This document shows, piece after piece, positions 9,357-17,189 of a stretch of DNA of 64,000 nucleotides (within the stretch, counting starts at the first letter, position 1; each line of letters starts with the position of its first letter). The stretch is from Pseudomonas capeferrum. Lineage in GTDB: Bacteria > Pseudomonadota > Gammaproteobacteria > Pseudomonadales > Pseudomonadaceae. Both the position numbers and the translations under genes were made by a program. The notes below the pieces were generated by a model. The model saw only the letters and a list, made by a program, of their open reading frames with translations. It made no database searches and was not told where the DNA came from. The stretch lies in assembly GCF_000731675.1 (NCBI RefSeq), contig NZ_JMIT01000001.1, positions 991,526 to 1,055,525 of the forward strand, read 5' to 3'.

Positions 9357-11011
9357 TGTCGCCCATGTCAGCGGGTGAACTCGCCATTGCCCTGAAACGC
9401 GGCGAGTTTCCCAACCCGCCGTTGCAGTTGCTGACGCACGCTGTGCATTTGCTCGCGGACGAGGTGCTCGATGGCAAGCAGGCTTCGCGCAAAAGCGTCC
9501 GCGAGGCCATGGACCTGCTGCGCAGGCACCGCCATTTCGAACATGTGCACGAGCTAGGCGTCGCCTGGCACGATACCTTCGGTTGCGACGCCATGATCCA
9601 GCGCCTGCTCGCCCAGGCGAAGGTGGAGCTTGGCGCACTGGAAGGGGCCGACGATCTGCTCGATGAAGCCGACCAAATGGCGATCAGGCACCCGACAGAC
9701 CTGGAATACCAGGCAGAGGAGAAGGACTACAACGCGTTGCGCGGGCGTATCCGCAAGCAACGGTTTGTGTTGACGGACAATGTGAACGTACTCGCCGAGT
9801 CAATCGCTTACTACCAGAAGAAGCAGCTAGCGCAACCAAGCTTCTTCCTCGACGTGAATGTACTGGCGCTGCGGGTACGCCTGCACGATCGGATAGCACA
9901 GCCGATCCAAGTACTCATCGAGTTGGCCCACGATGTTTTGAAGCAGGCAACCGTCGCTATACGAACCAAGCCTGCCGACCCATGGGCGCTGGCAACTGCG
10001 TCCGAAGCGTGCCTTGCCTTGAGCCGCTTCCTGCCGGACGAGAGCTGGTGCGACTGGGCCGAATTGTGGTTGTACCGGTTCTTGGCGCACCCGAAATGCG
10101 GCCCGTTCGAGATCGAGAGCTATTTTCGCCAGGTGCGCGAAATCTGGAGTGGAGCCCCACTGGACGAATCCACGTGTGCGGGGCGCTTGGCCAGGATCTT
10201 TGAACGGCACATGCTGCGCACTCAGCGCCGTTGGTCCGTGGACGCCCGTCAGTTGCAATGGCTTCAACAAAATCCCGAAGAGCTCGAAAAGAACTTTTGC
10301 GGTGAAAAGTCGTTCACGGTTGCCGACATCCGCAAGATGCTCGCGCTCGCACCTAACATCGGTTGCGTGACGAACGACAAAGGGGTGCGTATGGGCACCG
10401 GTTTCCTGGTGCAGGGTTCAGCTTTCGGCGATGACGGCTTGCTGTTCATCACCAATGCCCATGTGATCAGCGATACCTTGACCAAAGCGATACGCGGCAG
10501 CGATGCACGCGTCACCTTCGAGACGGAGGCAGACGGCAGCATGCCCCCCTGTCTGGTGCAAGCGATCCTGTTCAATTCGGAGCCAGGGCAACTGGGTAAC
10601 GTGAAGGAGGCGCCGGGTAAGCTGGATGTTACCGTCTGCCGCCTGAGCCGCACGCCAAACGGTGCTGCTGGCCTGCCGGTGGCACCGACTGTCCCTTGGC
10701 CCTCACCGCGAACCAAAGCTTTCGTCGTCGGCCACCCGCGAGCCGGCGAACTGCAGTTCTCGCTTCAAGACAGCGTGCTGCTCGACGTCTGCGGCAACGA
10801 GCGGCTGATGCACTACCGCACGCCGACCGACCCGGGTAGTTCCGGCAGCCCGGTGTTCAACAGAGACTGGGAAGTCATAGCGCTGCATCACGCGGGCTCG
10901 CAGACATGCCCGCGTTTGTCAGGCTCAGGCTTCTATGAAGCGAATGAAGGCATCACGCTGCAGGCGATCCGACAGCATTGGAAAGGCATGGCAACTGATT
11001 CGCTTGGATAA
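9356..11011 (+). CDS. TPR-S-like repeat region fused to a trypsin-like serine protease domain
   Basis: A 551-residue protein. Residues 1-310 are alpha-helical, and residues about 205-265 match the hallmark of the TPR-S (DUF4071/TRAFs-binding) family: DPWALATASEACLALSRF, then FEIESYFRQVREIW. Residues about 335-545 are a chymotrypsin-fold protease: GTGFLVQG, His369 in ITNAHVISD, Asp424 in KLDVTVCRLSR, and Ser496 in TDPGSSGSPVF, so the triad is complete. No signal peptide is present, so it should act in the cytoplasm. The ATG overlaps the hydrolase stop by one base (TGATG). A second ATG at 9365 is an alternative start. The TPR-S part is probably the sensor or scaffold and the protease the effector or processing enzyme. 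Confidence 0.8.
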   Translation: MSPMSAGELAIALKRGEFPNPPLQLLTHAVHLLADEVLDGKQASRKSVREAMDLLRRHRHFEHVHELGVAWHDTFGCDAMIQRLLAQAKVELGALEGADDLLDEADQMAIRHPTDLEYQAEEKDYNALRGRIRKQRFVLTDNVNVLAESIAYYQKKQLAQPSFFLDVNVLALRVRLHDRIAQPIQVLIELAHDVLKQATVAIRTKPADPWALATASEACLALSRFLPDESWCDWAELWLYRFLAHPKCGPFEIESYFRQVREIWSGAPLDESTCAGRLARIFERHMLRTQRRWSVDARQLQWLQQNPEELEKNFCGEKSFTVADIRKMLALAPNIGCVTNDKGVRMGTGFLVQGSAFGDDGLLFITNAHVISDTLTKAIRGSDARVTFETEADGSMPPCLVQAILFNSEPGQLGNVKEAPGKLDVTVCRLSRTPNGAAGLPVAPTVPWPSPRTKAFVVGHPRAGELQFSLQDSVLLDVCGNERLMHYRTPTDPGSSGSPVFNRDWEVIALHHAGSQTCPRLSGSGFYEANEGITLQAIRQHWKGMATDSLG

Positions 11012-11112
11012 ACCGCTACGACTAGCGTGTGGGTTATTCAGCTCATGCCGTGCCATGCGTTTACATCAGTCACCCGGTGGACGCTACCCAGGCATTGGGT
11101 AGGGAGGCTTAG

Positions 11113-12696
11113 ATGGCATCGATCTTCATCAGCTATCGTCGCAAAGACTATACGGCCGGAGTCAGCACCCTCGAGCAGCACCTGCGCGGTTATTTCGGGC
11201 AAGCGTCAGTTGTGCTCGATCAGGATGGCTTTCTCGGCGGCACGGACTGGCAAGCGGAGATGAGGGCAGCGGTCATACAAAGCAGTGTGGTTATTTGCGC
11301 AGTGGGTGATAGCTGGAGCGAACCGTCGTTGCGCAAAAGCGGCCCGGACCACCTGCATGAAGAACTCAATATTGCCCGTAGTCTTGGCAAGCCCATTATT
11401 CCCGTAGTGGTTGGCAGCGGCGCGGGGAAATCAGCCCTGACCCAGCTACCCGCAGCCATTGCCTGGCTCACAAAACTGCATGCGGTCGACTGCACAGGGC
11501 CTGAGCTGGGGCGAATCAAGGCGCTCGAACGTGCCATCGGCAGCAATGTCCTGGCCGCTACAGGGGCAGGAGGGGCGTCGATCGGGGCGATGGTTGCCGA
11601 TCTTTTCTACAGCCTCCTGTACCCAGTGAGTGCAGGGGGCATTGCATTACGAGGTACGGCATCAGGCATGACATCGGCTTTGCTTGGGGTCAGCTTCTCG
11701 GCAGTTGGCCTGCTGATGCTGTCCATGGTGCTGAGGGAGGACTTCGATGCACTGGCGCCTTTGGGTAAAATCCTCGGAGTGGTTGTCATCTTTGTTGGCC
11801 TGGTATACGGGCTTGCATCGTTGATTACCCGCTTTGGGCCTGCCAGGGCCCACCCTCGTGGGCGATTTACATACGCGTTGAGATTCTGTGCAGCCATCAT
11901 CACGTGCGGGGTCCTTTACTTCACAGTATGGGTCAGCTTTTTGCCGGATGGCTTCTTCACGCAAATGATGAACGCGCTGGAGGAGGGCGGTGCAGCGGAA
12001 TTGAAGACAGCAGAGGAGATCAACAACTTTCCTCCTCATTTGATGGTTGTGATGGGCGTGTTCAATCTTGGCTTGATCTTCCATCTGCTCTATATCACTT
12101 GGGGCTTTGTTCGCAGCATTGCGGCGGTGGTGAGAACAGGCCGGCTGCCTGCATTCCTGTTGTTCGTATCGTTGATAATGGCAATAGGCATCATGGGCTG
12201 GATCAGTTACTCGATGAGCGCCGAAACGCCTGCGCCGAGCAAGAAACCGGTTCGGATAGCGGGTCAAATGCCACGCGAGTTTTCATTTTCGAATGGTTCC
12301 GACAAGCTGACCGTAGCGGGCACCGAGTTGATGCCCATGAAAATCCGAGCCAGCGGAAACATGCGGTTCGAGAACAATATCGTGATTCTGGACTTCAAAG
12401 AGTTGGTGGTCGAAAACCGCACCGACGCATCAGTCATCGTGGACCGTATTCACTTTACGCTGGGACGGCGTGTGGACGGAAAGTTCTCATGGACTGATCC
12501 CGTCCCCTTCAGTAACGAGGTCGCGTTCGGCGCGATTGATGGGCATGGCGAGCGTCGCCTTGAGGACTTTACCCTGCGAGCACGACTGCATCCCACAATG
12601 AAGCCTGGAGAAACCGTGCTGACAGTCTGGGTGACTATTAACGGTAAAGCCGAGCAACCGATTGGCGATGGTAGTGACGCGATCTTGCGTTGGTGA
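11113..12696 (+). CDS. TIR-domain membrane protein
   Basis: A 527-residue protein in three parts. Residues 1-145 form a TIR domain: SIFISYRRKD at the start, VVLDQDGFLGGTDW, CAVGDSW, and DHLHEELNIARSLGKPIIPVVV. Glu84 sits where NAD-cleaving TIR domains carry the catalytic glutamate. About five hydrophobic helices follow (roughly 185-208, 216-238, 257-279, 310-333 and 345-368). The last 155 residues are polar and beta-rich (SFSNGSDKLTVAGTEL onwards) and would lie in the periplasm if the TIR domain is cytoplasmic. AGGGAGG at 11101-11107 gives an excellent start. It follows the protease gene after 101 bp on the same strand. The layout suggests a sensor outside the membrane controlling a TIR NADase or signalling domain inside. 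Confidence 0.85.
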   Translation: MASIFISYRRKDYTAGVSTLEQHLRGYFGQASVVLDQDGFLGGTDWQAEMRAAVIQSSVVICAVGDSWSEPSLRKSGPDHLHEELNIARSLGKPIIPVVVGSGAGKSALTQLPAAIAWLTKLHAVDCTGPELGRIKALERAIGSNVLAATGAGGASIGAMVADLFYSLLYPVSAGGIALRGTASGMTSALLGVSFSAVGLLMLSMVLREDFDALAPLGKILGVVVIFVGLVYGLASLITRFGPARAHPRGRFTYALRFCAAIITCGVLYFTVWVSFLPDGFFTQMMNALEEGGAAELKTAEEINNFPPHLMVVMGVFNLGLIFHLLYITWGFVRSIAAVVRTGRLPAFLLFVSLIMAIGIMGWISYSMSAETPAPSKKPVRIAGQMPREFSFSNGSDKLTVAGTELMPMKIRASGNMRFENNIVILDFKELVVENRTDASVIVDRIHFTLGRRVDGKFSWTDPVPFSNEVAFGAIDGHGERRLEDFTLRARLHPTMKPGETVLTVWVTINGKAEQPIGDGSDAILRW

Positions 12697-12792
12697 AAGG
12701 TGGGTGCTGCGGAGCCTTACCTTTGTCATCGAGCGCCCCTTCAAGCCCTTCTTCGGCGAACAAGGCATCGCCCTGTGACCCTCTGCGGTCCC

Positions 12793-12924
12793 TTGTAGGA
12801 GCGGCCTTGCCGGGGCGCCGGACCGGTCGGAAAGGGGCGCGCAGCGGCCCCAGATTGGTGCGTCACCGCTGATAGTGCCGGGGCTGCTTTGCAGCCCTTT
12901 TGCGACGCAAGGCCGCTCCTACAA
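12793..12924. repeat. REP pair (inverted repetitive extragenic palindromes)
   Basis: TTGTAGGAGCGGCCTTG at 12793-12809 is repeated as its exact reverse complement at 12908-12924. A stem GGGCTGC/GCAGCCC (12881-12897) lies between them. The GTAGGAGCGG core is the familiar P. putida-group REP sequence, here in a head-to-head pair. It fills the gap between the convergent TIR and NYN genes. The rest of 12697-12999 holds no gene that I can support. Confidence 0.85.
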
Positions 12925-12999
12925 CGGGCGTCGTTCGCCAAGGTGCGGAAGGCGCCCAGCTCGCCGGCTTCGAAACAGGACCTCCTGATTACAATGGCA

Positions 13000-13791
13000 T
13001 CACTTGCTGGGTGGCTTGTGCCGGGCGTACATCGCGGTACCCCCAGCAGATGCACCACGAGCCTGCAGTTCGAACGTTTGCGGGTATGCCTTGATCAGGT
13101 CGCTCAGCTTCTTGAAACCATGGGTACGCGGGTCAAACTCCGGGCGAAGCTTCGAGATGTTCGTACCCAGCACACTTAAATGTGCCCAGCCATCCTCATC
13201 AGCAATATCGTCCAGAATCTTGGTAATGAAACCGATGGGCGCCTTGGGCTTCTTGGGCTTTTCTGCCGCCACCGGTTTTGCATCGGGCGTCACTGACGAC
13301 TCGACAGACGCCTCGGCATTGGGCGACTGAGCGGCTTCGTCACGCAGCAATTCGATGTAGATGAACTTGTCGCAAGCGGCCACAAAGGGCTTGGGCGTTT
13401 TTTCCTCACCAAACCCGTAAACCGTCAAGCCTTCCTCCCGCAGCCGTGACGCGAGGCGTGTGAAGTCGCTGTCGCTGGACACCAGGCAAAAGCCATTGAA
13501 GCGCCGGGTGTAGAGCAAATCCATGGCGTCGATGATGAGCGAGCTGTCGGTGGCGTTCTTGCCCTTGGTGTAGGCAAATTGCTGAATGGGTTGGATCGAA
13601 TGGTCGAGCAGCACTTTTTTCCAGCCCCCCAGTTGCGGGCCAGTCCAGTCACCGTATATACGCTTGACGCTGGCGACACCGTACTTGGCGATCTCTTCGA
13701 AAAGCCCCTCGACGATCGCGGCTGGCGCATTGTCGGCGTCAATCAGTACTGCGAGGTGTTTTTGCGTGGTGGTAGAACTGTGTGTGGCCAT
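13000..13791 (-). CDS. NYN-domain protein with C-terminal OST-HTH/LOTUS domain
   Basis: A 263-residue protein. The N-terminal NYN (PIN-like) nuclease domain has its acidic residues in VLIDADNAP, NATDSSLIIDAMDLL and CLVSSDSDFTRL, as in LabA/MARF1-type proteins. A Pro/Lys/Ala-rich linker (about residues 155-190) precedes a C-terminal OST-HTH/LOTUS domain (about 190-255) containing GFKKLSDLIKAYP, which is thought to bind RNA. The ATG at 13791 is chosen because AAGG lies 6 bp before it; the ATG at 13797 abuts that site. It is convergent with the TIR gene across the REP pair, so it is probably not part of that operon. The family is widespread and its bacterial role is still poorly defined. Confidence 0.87.
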   Translation of the reverse strand: MATHSSTTTQKHLAVLIDADNAPAAIVEGLFEEIAKYGVASVKRIYGDWTGPQLGGWKKVLLDHSIQPIQQFAYTKGKNATDSSLIIDAMDLLYTRRFNGFCLVSSDSDFTRLASRLREEGLTVYGFGEEKTPKPFVAACDKFIYIELLRDEAAQSPNAEASVESSVTPDAKPVAAEKPKKPKAPIGFITKILDDIADEDGWAHLSVLGTNISKLRPEFDPRTHGFKKLSDLIKAYPQTFELQARGASAGGTAMYARHKPPSK

Positions 13792-13947
13792 GGTCATCCT
13801 TGGGGCATGAAAAGAAGCTGTTCTCAGTCATTCTGGCTGCATTCGGGCGCCAACTGCCGCTGGCCAGGTAGTGTGGTCGAGCATGTAGGGCTTCCTGCTG
13901 AGATAACGCCACATAACGCCGCAGCCTAATCGCTTTTCGCGACTCGG

Positions 13948-14574
13948 TCATACAAAGGCGCGCCGGGCCGTACAGGATGGTTTTTCGGCATTGAGTACCA
14001 GCTCCAGTCCCCAGCCATTTTGAATGTGGTTCGCGATCTCAAATTCGCGCCAGTCAGTCATTGCCTGGCCATCGATCATGCGTGGTTCACACTCGATCAG
14101 CCAAGCCACGGCATTGAGGAACTGACCATGGGAAAACACCAGAATGTCTTCTGCAGGGTGCAGGGCTAGGCGATCCAAGAACGACCGCGCGCGCTCAATA
14201 AATGCGAGGAACGACTCTGCGCCTTCTCCGTCGACGTGGGACGGATCAGCTTTAGCCCAATACAGGTCGACCCAAGCTTTTCGTTGAGCAACCGTAGTGT
14301 TCACGCAATTCGCAGGCGCGAGGTAGGTGAATTCTTCGATGGGCCAAGTCTCGCAGGTAACGTTGGGGAACATTGAGCTCGTCGCGTCCGCGGTTGCTTG
14401 AGCGCGTGAAAAGGGTGACGCAACGATCAATCCAGGCGCCTTGCTGATTGACCTGGCTACGCGCGCTGCTTGATCGCGGCCCTTATCAGTCAGTGGGATG
14501 GTCGCATGATCCAGGGTGGCCGCGCCGGCATTCGCCGCGCTTTCTCCATGACGTATGAGGCGGACGATCTTCAT
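13948..14574 (-). CDS. Histidine phosphatase family protein
   Basis: A 208-residue phosphatase of the phosphoglycerate-mutase clan. The phosphorylated-histidine motif is LIRHGESAA near the N-terminus, and the second catalytic histidine is in VFSHGQFLNAVAW. Members remove phosphate from small molecules or proteins; the substrate is unknown. The start MKIVRLIRHGE is usual for the family, but the best ribosome site (GGAGGA at about 14599-14604) is placed for an in-frame TTG at 14592, six codons upstream. An ATG at 14622 also exists, so the start is uncertain. It follows the AraC-type regulator gene closely on the same strand and may be co-transcribed with it. Confidence 0.82.
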   Translation of the reverse strand: MKIVRLIRHGESAANAGAATLDHATIPLTDKGRDQAARVARSISKAPGLIVASPFSRAQATADATSSMFPNVTCETWPIEEFTYLAPANCVNTTVAQRKAWVDLYWAKADPSHVDGEGAESFLAFIERARSFLDRLALHPAEDILVFSHGQFLNAVAWLIECEPRMIDGQAMTDWREFEIANHIQNGWGLELVLNAEKPSCTARRAFV

Positions 14575-14583
14575 TTTACCTGT

Positions 14584-14601
14584 GGAGTACAAATGTTCTC
14601 C
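14584..14601. repeat. 18-bp near-palindrome, copy of the one at 60343
   Basis: GGAGTACAAATGTTCTCC differs at one base from the perfect palindrome at 60343-60360. It lies between the AraC-type regulator gene and the phosphatase gene and overlaps the strong ribosome-binding site there, so part of its sequence may simply be that site. Confidence 0.4.
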
Positions 14602-14625
14602 TCCTTGTAGATGAGTGCTCAAGGT

Positions 14626-15573
14626 TCAGGGCAGGCTGGGCGTGGTGGCGCCTGATCGTTCCGCACCTAGGCGCAACCCTGTGATGTCGCGCTTTGGCGG
14701 CGTGCCGAACTGCCGTCCATACTCGCGGCTGAACTGCGAGGGGCTTTCGTAGCCGACTTTGAAGGCAGCGGTGGCGGCATCCAGATGCTCGTTGAGCATC
14801 AACCGTTTCGCCTCGTTCAACCTCAACCATTTCTGGTACTGCAGCGGGCTCATCGCGGTGAGCTGGCGGAAGTGATGATGGAAGGTCGAGAGCCCCATTT
14901 GCACCTGGGAGGCCAGCTCGTCCACCCGCAGCGGGGCGGCGTAGTTCAGCTTCATCCAGTCGATGGCCTTGGCTATTCGGTGCCCCTTGCTGCCCACGGA
15001 GGCGATGTAGCGCAGGAGAGGGGCCTGATCGCTGAGTAATAGCCGGTAGTGGATTTCTCGCTGAATGAGCGGCCAGAGCGTAGGGATCGCATCGGGCTCT
15101 TCCAGCAACTCGATCAGGCGGGTGAAGCTCTGCAGCAGCTTCGGGCTGAGTTCACCCACTCCCGCGCTGGTATGAAAGGCCTGACCGCTCAAGGGAAGAC
15201 GACCGTCTTGCGCGATCAGTTCCGCCAGCGTGCGCAGGTCGAGCCTGAACACCAGGCCCAGACAGGGGGCTGCCTCGCTGGCCATCGTCACCGCCGAGTT
15301 GGCGGGGATATTCAGTGAGGTGACGAGGAAGCGGCTCGTGTCGTAGGGGAACACGTCGCTGCCAATGACCATTTCTTTGGCGCCCTGGGCGACCAGCACG
15401 ATGCTCGGCTCAACGATGCACGTGATCGGCGGGGCCGGTGCATGACGTCGGTAGACGCCGAGCGCTGCAATGCGCGTCGCGAAATCGCCAGCGGTAGGCG
15501 CATGGGCGCTGATGATCCTGCACAGCGTGGCCATTGGGTTAGAGGGAGAGGGCGGTTGTGTGCTGGCGTTCAT
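14626..15573 (-). CDS. AraC family transcriptional regulator
   Basis: A protein of about 315 residues. The N-terminal half (residues 20-180) matches the AraC_N type found in regulators of oxidoreductases and efflux pumps (PSIVLVAQGAKEMVIGSDVFPYD, then TSLNIPANSAVT). The C-terminal double helix-turn-helix (about 215-300) includes LASQVQMGLSTFHHHFRQLTAMSPLQYQKW and AFKVGYESPSQFSREYGRQFG. It is divergent from the MFS transporter gene at 15744, its probable target. The ATG at 15573 is chosen; ATGs at 15582 and 15645 are in frame and cannot be excluded. Confidence 0.88.
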   Translation of the reverse strand: MNASTQPPSPSNPMATLCRIISAHAPTAGDFATRIAALGVYRRHAPAPPITCIVEPSIVLVAQGAKEMVIGSDVFPYDTSRFLVTSLNIPANSAVTMASEAAPCLGLVFRLDLRTLAELIAQDGRLPLSGQAFHTSAGVGELSPKLLQSFTRLIELLEEPDAIPTLWPLIQREIHYRLLLSDQAPLLRYIASVGSKGHRIAKAIDWMKLNYAAPLRVDELASQVQMGLSTFHHHFRQLTAMSPLQYQKWLRLNEAKRLMLNEHLDAATAAFKVGYESPSQFSREYGRQFGTPPKRDITGLRLGAERSGATTPSLP

Positions 15574-15743
15574 GGGAAGCATCCGATGATCTCGTGGGAA
15601 AACACTACGCGTTTGCTGCCTGAGATGTCCATGCCCGGTCAGCACGGGTTGGAGATTTAGGCAAGAAAACTAGCCATTTGCTCTACTGGTAGGCCGGTTT
15701 ACGCGAGGAAGATGGCAGTTCATTCACTGCGGGAGCCGCGGAC

Positions 15744-16964
15744 ATGCCCCATGGAGCGAACAATTTGTACAAGCGTGAGCCGGTTTCGCTCGAACGGGAT
15801 TCACTACCCCTTCAGCATTCAAGCCGCCAGGTCTGGAGTGCTGTGCTGGCGATGTCACTCTGTGCCTTCGCCCTGGTAGCGTCTGAGTTTCTGCCAGTGA
15901 GCTTGCTCACCCCCATTGCATCCGATTTGTCGCTGACTGAAGGCCAGGCCGGGCAGGCCATTTCAATCTCGGGCTTCTTTGCCGTGATCACTAGCCTGTT
16001 GCTGGCCACCCTGACCCAGGGCATCGATCGCAAGCCTGTGCTACTGGCCACAACCGCGCTGATGCTGATTTCCGGAGGGATGGTGGCATACGCCCCGAAC
16101 TACCTGACGTTGATGGTGGGGCGAGCAGTGCTCGGGATTGCCATCGGTGGTTACTGGTCGATGTCCACAGCGGTGATGATGCGCATCGCACCCGAAGCGC
16201 TCGTTCCCAAGGCCATTGCCGTGATGCAGGGCGGTACCGCATTGGCCACGGCAGTCGCGGCTCCGATCGGGAGTTATTTGGGCGGCATCATTGGCTGGAG
16301 AGGGGCATTTTTGTGTGTGGTGCCGTTGGCCGCGTTGGCGTTGATCTGGCAAGCCTTCACGCTGCCGGCAATGCCGAGTGAGCGGACCAAGTTATCGGCC
16401 ACCGGCTCGCTGCGCTTGCTGGGAGACAGCAGGGTCGCGCTCGGCATGGCCGCCGTTGCCTTCCTCTTCATGGGGCAGTTCACACTGTTCACTTATCTGC
16501 GGCCCTTCCTGGAAACGGTCACGCAGGTGGATGTGGCTACGCTCTCGCTGCTCCTGCTGATCATTGGCGCCGCAGGATTGGTAGGCACTGTGTTGGTGGG
16601 CCCCCTCGTTGCACGTCATCTTAATCGGGTGCTGATGGGGATACCCTTGATCATGACCGCCATTGCATTCGCCGTGATTGCGGTGGGTAGCTGGGTCGTT
16701 CCAGTCGCCGTTCTGCTGGGTTTCTGGGGGCTGATCGCTACCTGTGCTCCCGTGGGATGGTTTACTTGGTTGGCCAGGGCACTGCCGCACGATGCAGAAG
16801 CCGGGGGTGGCCTGATGGTCGCGGTGATTCAGTTGGCTATTACTGCAGGGGCAACGGTAGGCGGCGTGCTGTACGACGGGATGGGCTATCAAGCTACGTT
16901 CGTAGCCAGCGGAGTATTTTTGCTTGTTGCAGCTGTGCTGAGCGCTATGACCCGTCGCAAGTAA
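15744..16964 (+). CDS. MFS transporter (drug/sugar efflux type)
   Basis: A 406-residue inner-membrane protein with 12 predicted helices in two halves. It has a long polar N-terminus and the MFS motifs QGIDRKPVLLATTALMLISG between helices 2 and 3 and AVMQGGTALATAVAAPIGSYLGGIIGWRGAF in helix 5. The start of the membrane part (SLCAFALVASEFLPVSLLTPIASDL) is close to the YdhP/SotB-like arabinose-efflux and drug-efflux group. It is divergent from an AraC-type regulator, the usual arrangement for an inducible exporter. The substrate is unknown. Confidence 0.88.
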   Translation: MPHGANNLYKREPVSLERDSLPLQHSSRQVWSAVLAMSLCAFALVASEFLPVSLLTPIASDLSLTEGQAGQAISISGFFAVITSLLLATLTQGIDRKPVLLATTALMLISGGMVAYAPNYLTLMVGRAVLGIAIGGYWSMSTAVMMRIAPEALVPKAIAVMQGGTALATAVAAPIGSYLGGIIGWRGAFLCVVPLAALALIWQAFTLPAMPSERTKLSATGSLRLLGDSRVALGMAAVAFLFMGQFTLFTYLRPFLETVTQVDVATLSLLLLIIGAAGLVGTVLVGPLVARHLNRVLMGIPLIMTAIAFAVIAVGSWVVPVAVLLGFWGLIATCAPVGWFTWLARALPHDAEAGGGLMVAVIQLAITAGATVGGVLYDGMGYQATFVASGVFLLVAAVLSAMTRRK

Positions 16965-17001
16965 GCCAGTACTGGCTAAATGCCGGTGAGATTTTGCGGG
17001 C

Positions 17002-17028
17002 AAAAGAAAGCCCGCTGCTAGGCGGGCA
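17002..17028 (-). terminator. Rho-independent terminator for the TonB receptor gene
   Basis: On the minus strand a stem of 6 G/C pairs (17010-17015 with 17022-17027) is followed by TTTCTTTT. It lies about 160 bp beyond the receptor stop codon and between two convergent genes, so it may serve the MFS gene too. Confidence 0.65.
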
Positions 17029-17189
17029 AGGTCTATCACACGTAGGGATAGCTTCAGGTTCTCTCAAACCACGTGAAAATTGAGTGAAAGAAACGTTCTC
17101 ATGATGTGATGGCCGCATCGTCGAGAGGCCCACTGTGTGGCTGATAGCGGCTCCCCAAGCGTAGAAGCCATCAGGATCCACGCACTCAG

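Noticed and set aside
7777..12696. Calling the operon a Thoeris system
   Set aside because: Thoeris needs ThsA (SIR2 or TM plus SLOG in one protein) and a soluble ThsB TIR protein. Here SLOG is a separate small protein, the TIR protein is membrane-bound, and a hydrolase and a protease are added. It shares parts but not the architecture.
12793..12924. CRISPR array or transposon ends for the inverted 17-mers
   Set aside because: There are only two copies in opposite orientation around a GC-rich spacer, with the GTAGGAGCGG core of Pseudomonas REPs. No repeat-spacer periodicity was seen here or anywhere else in the window.
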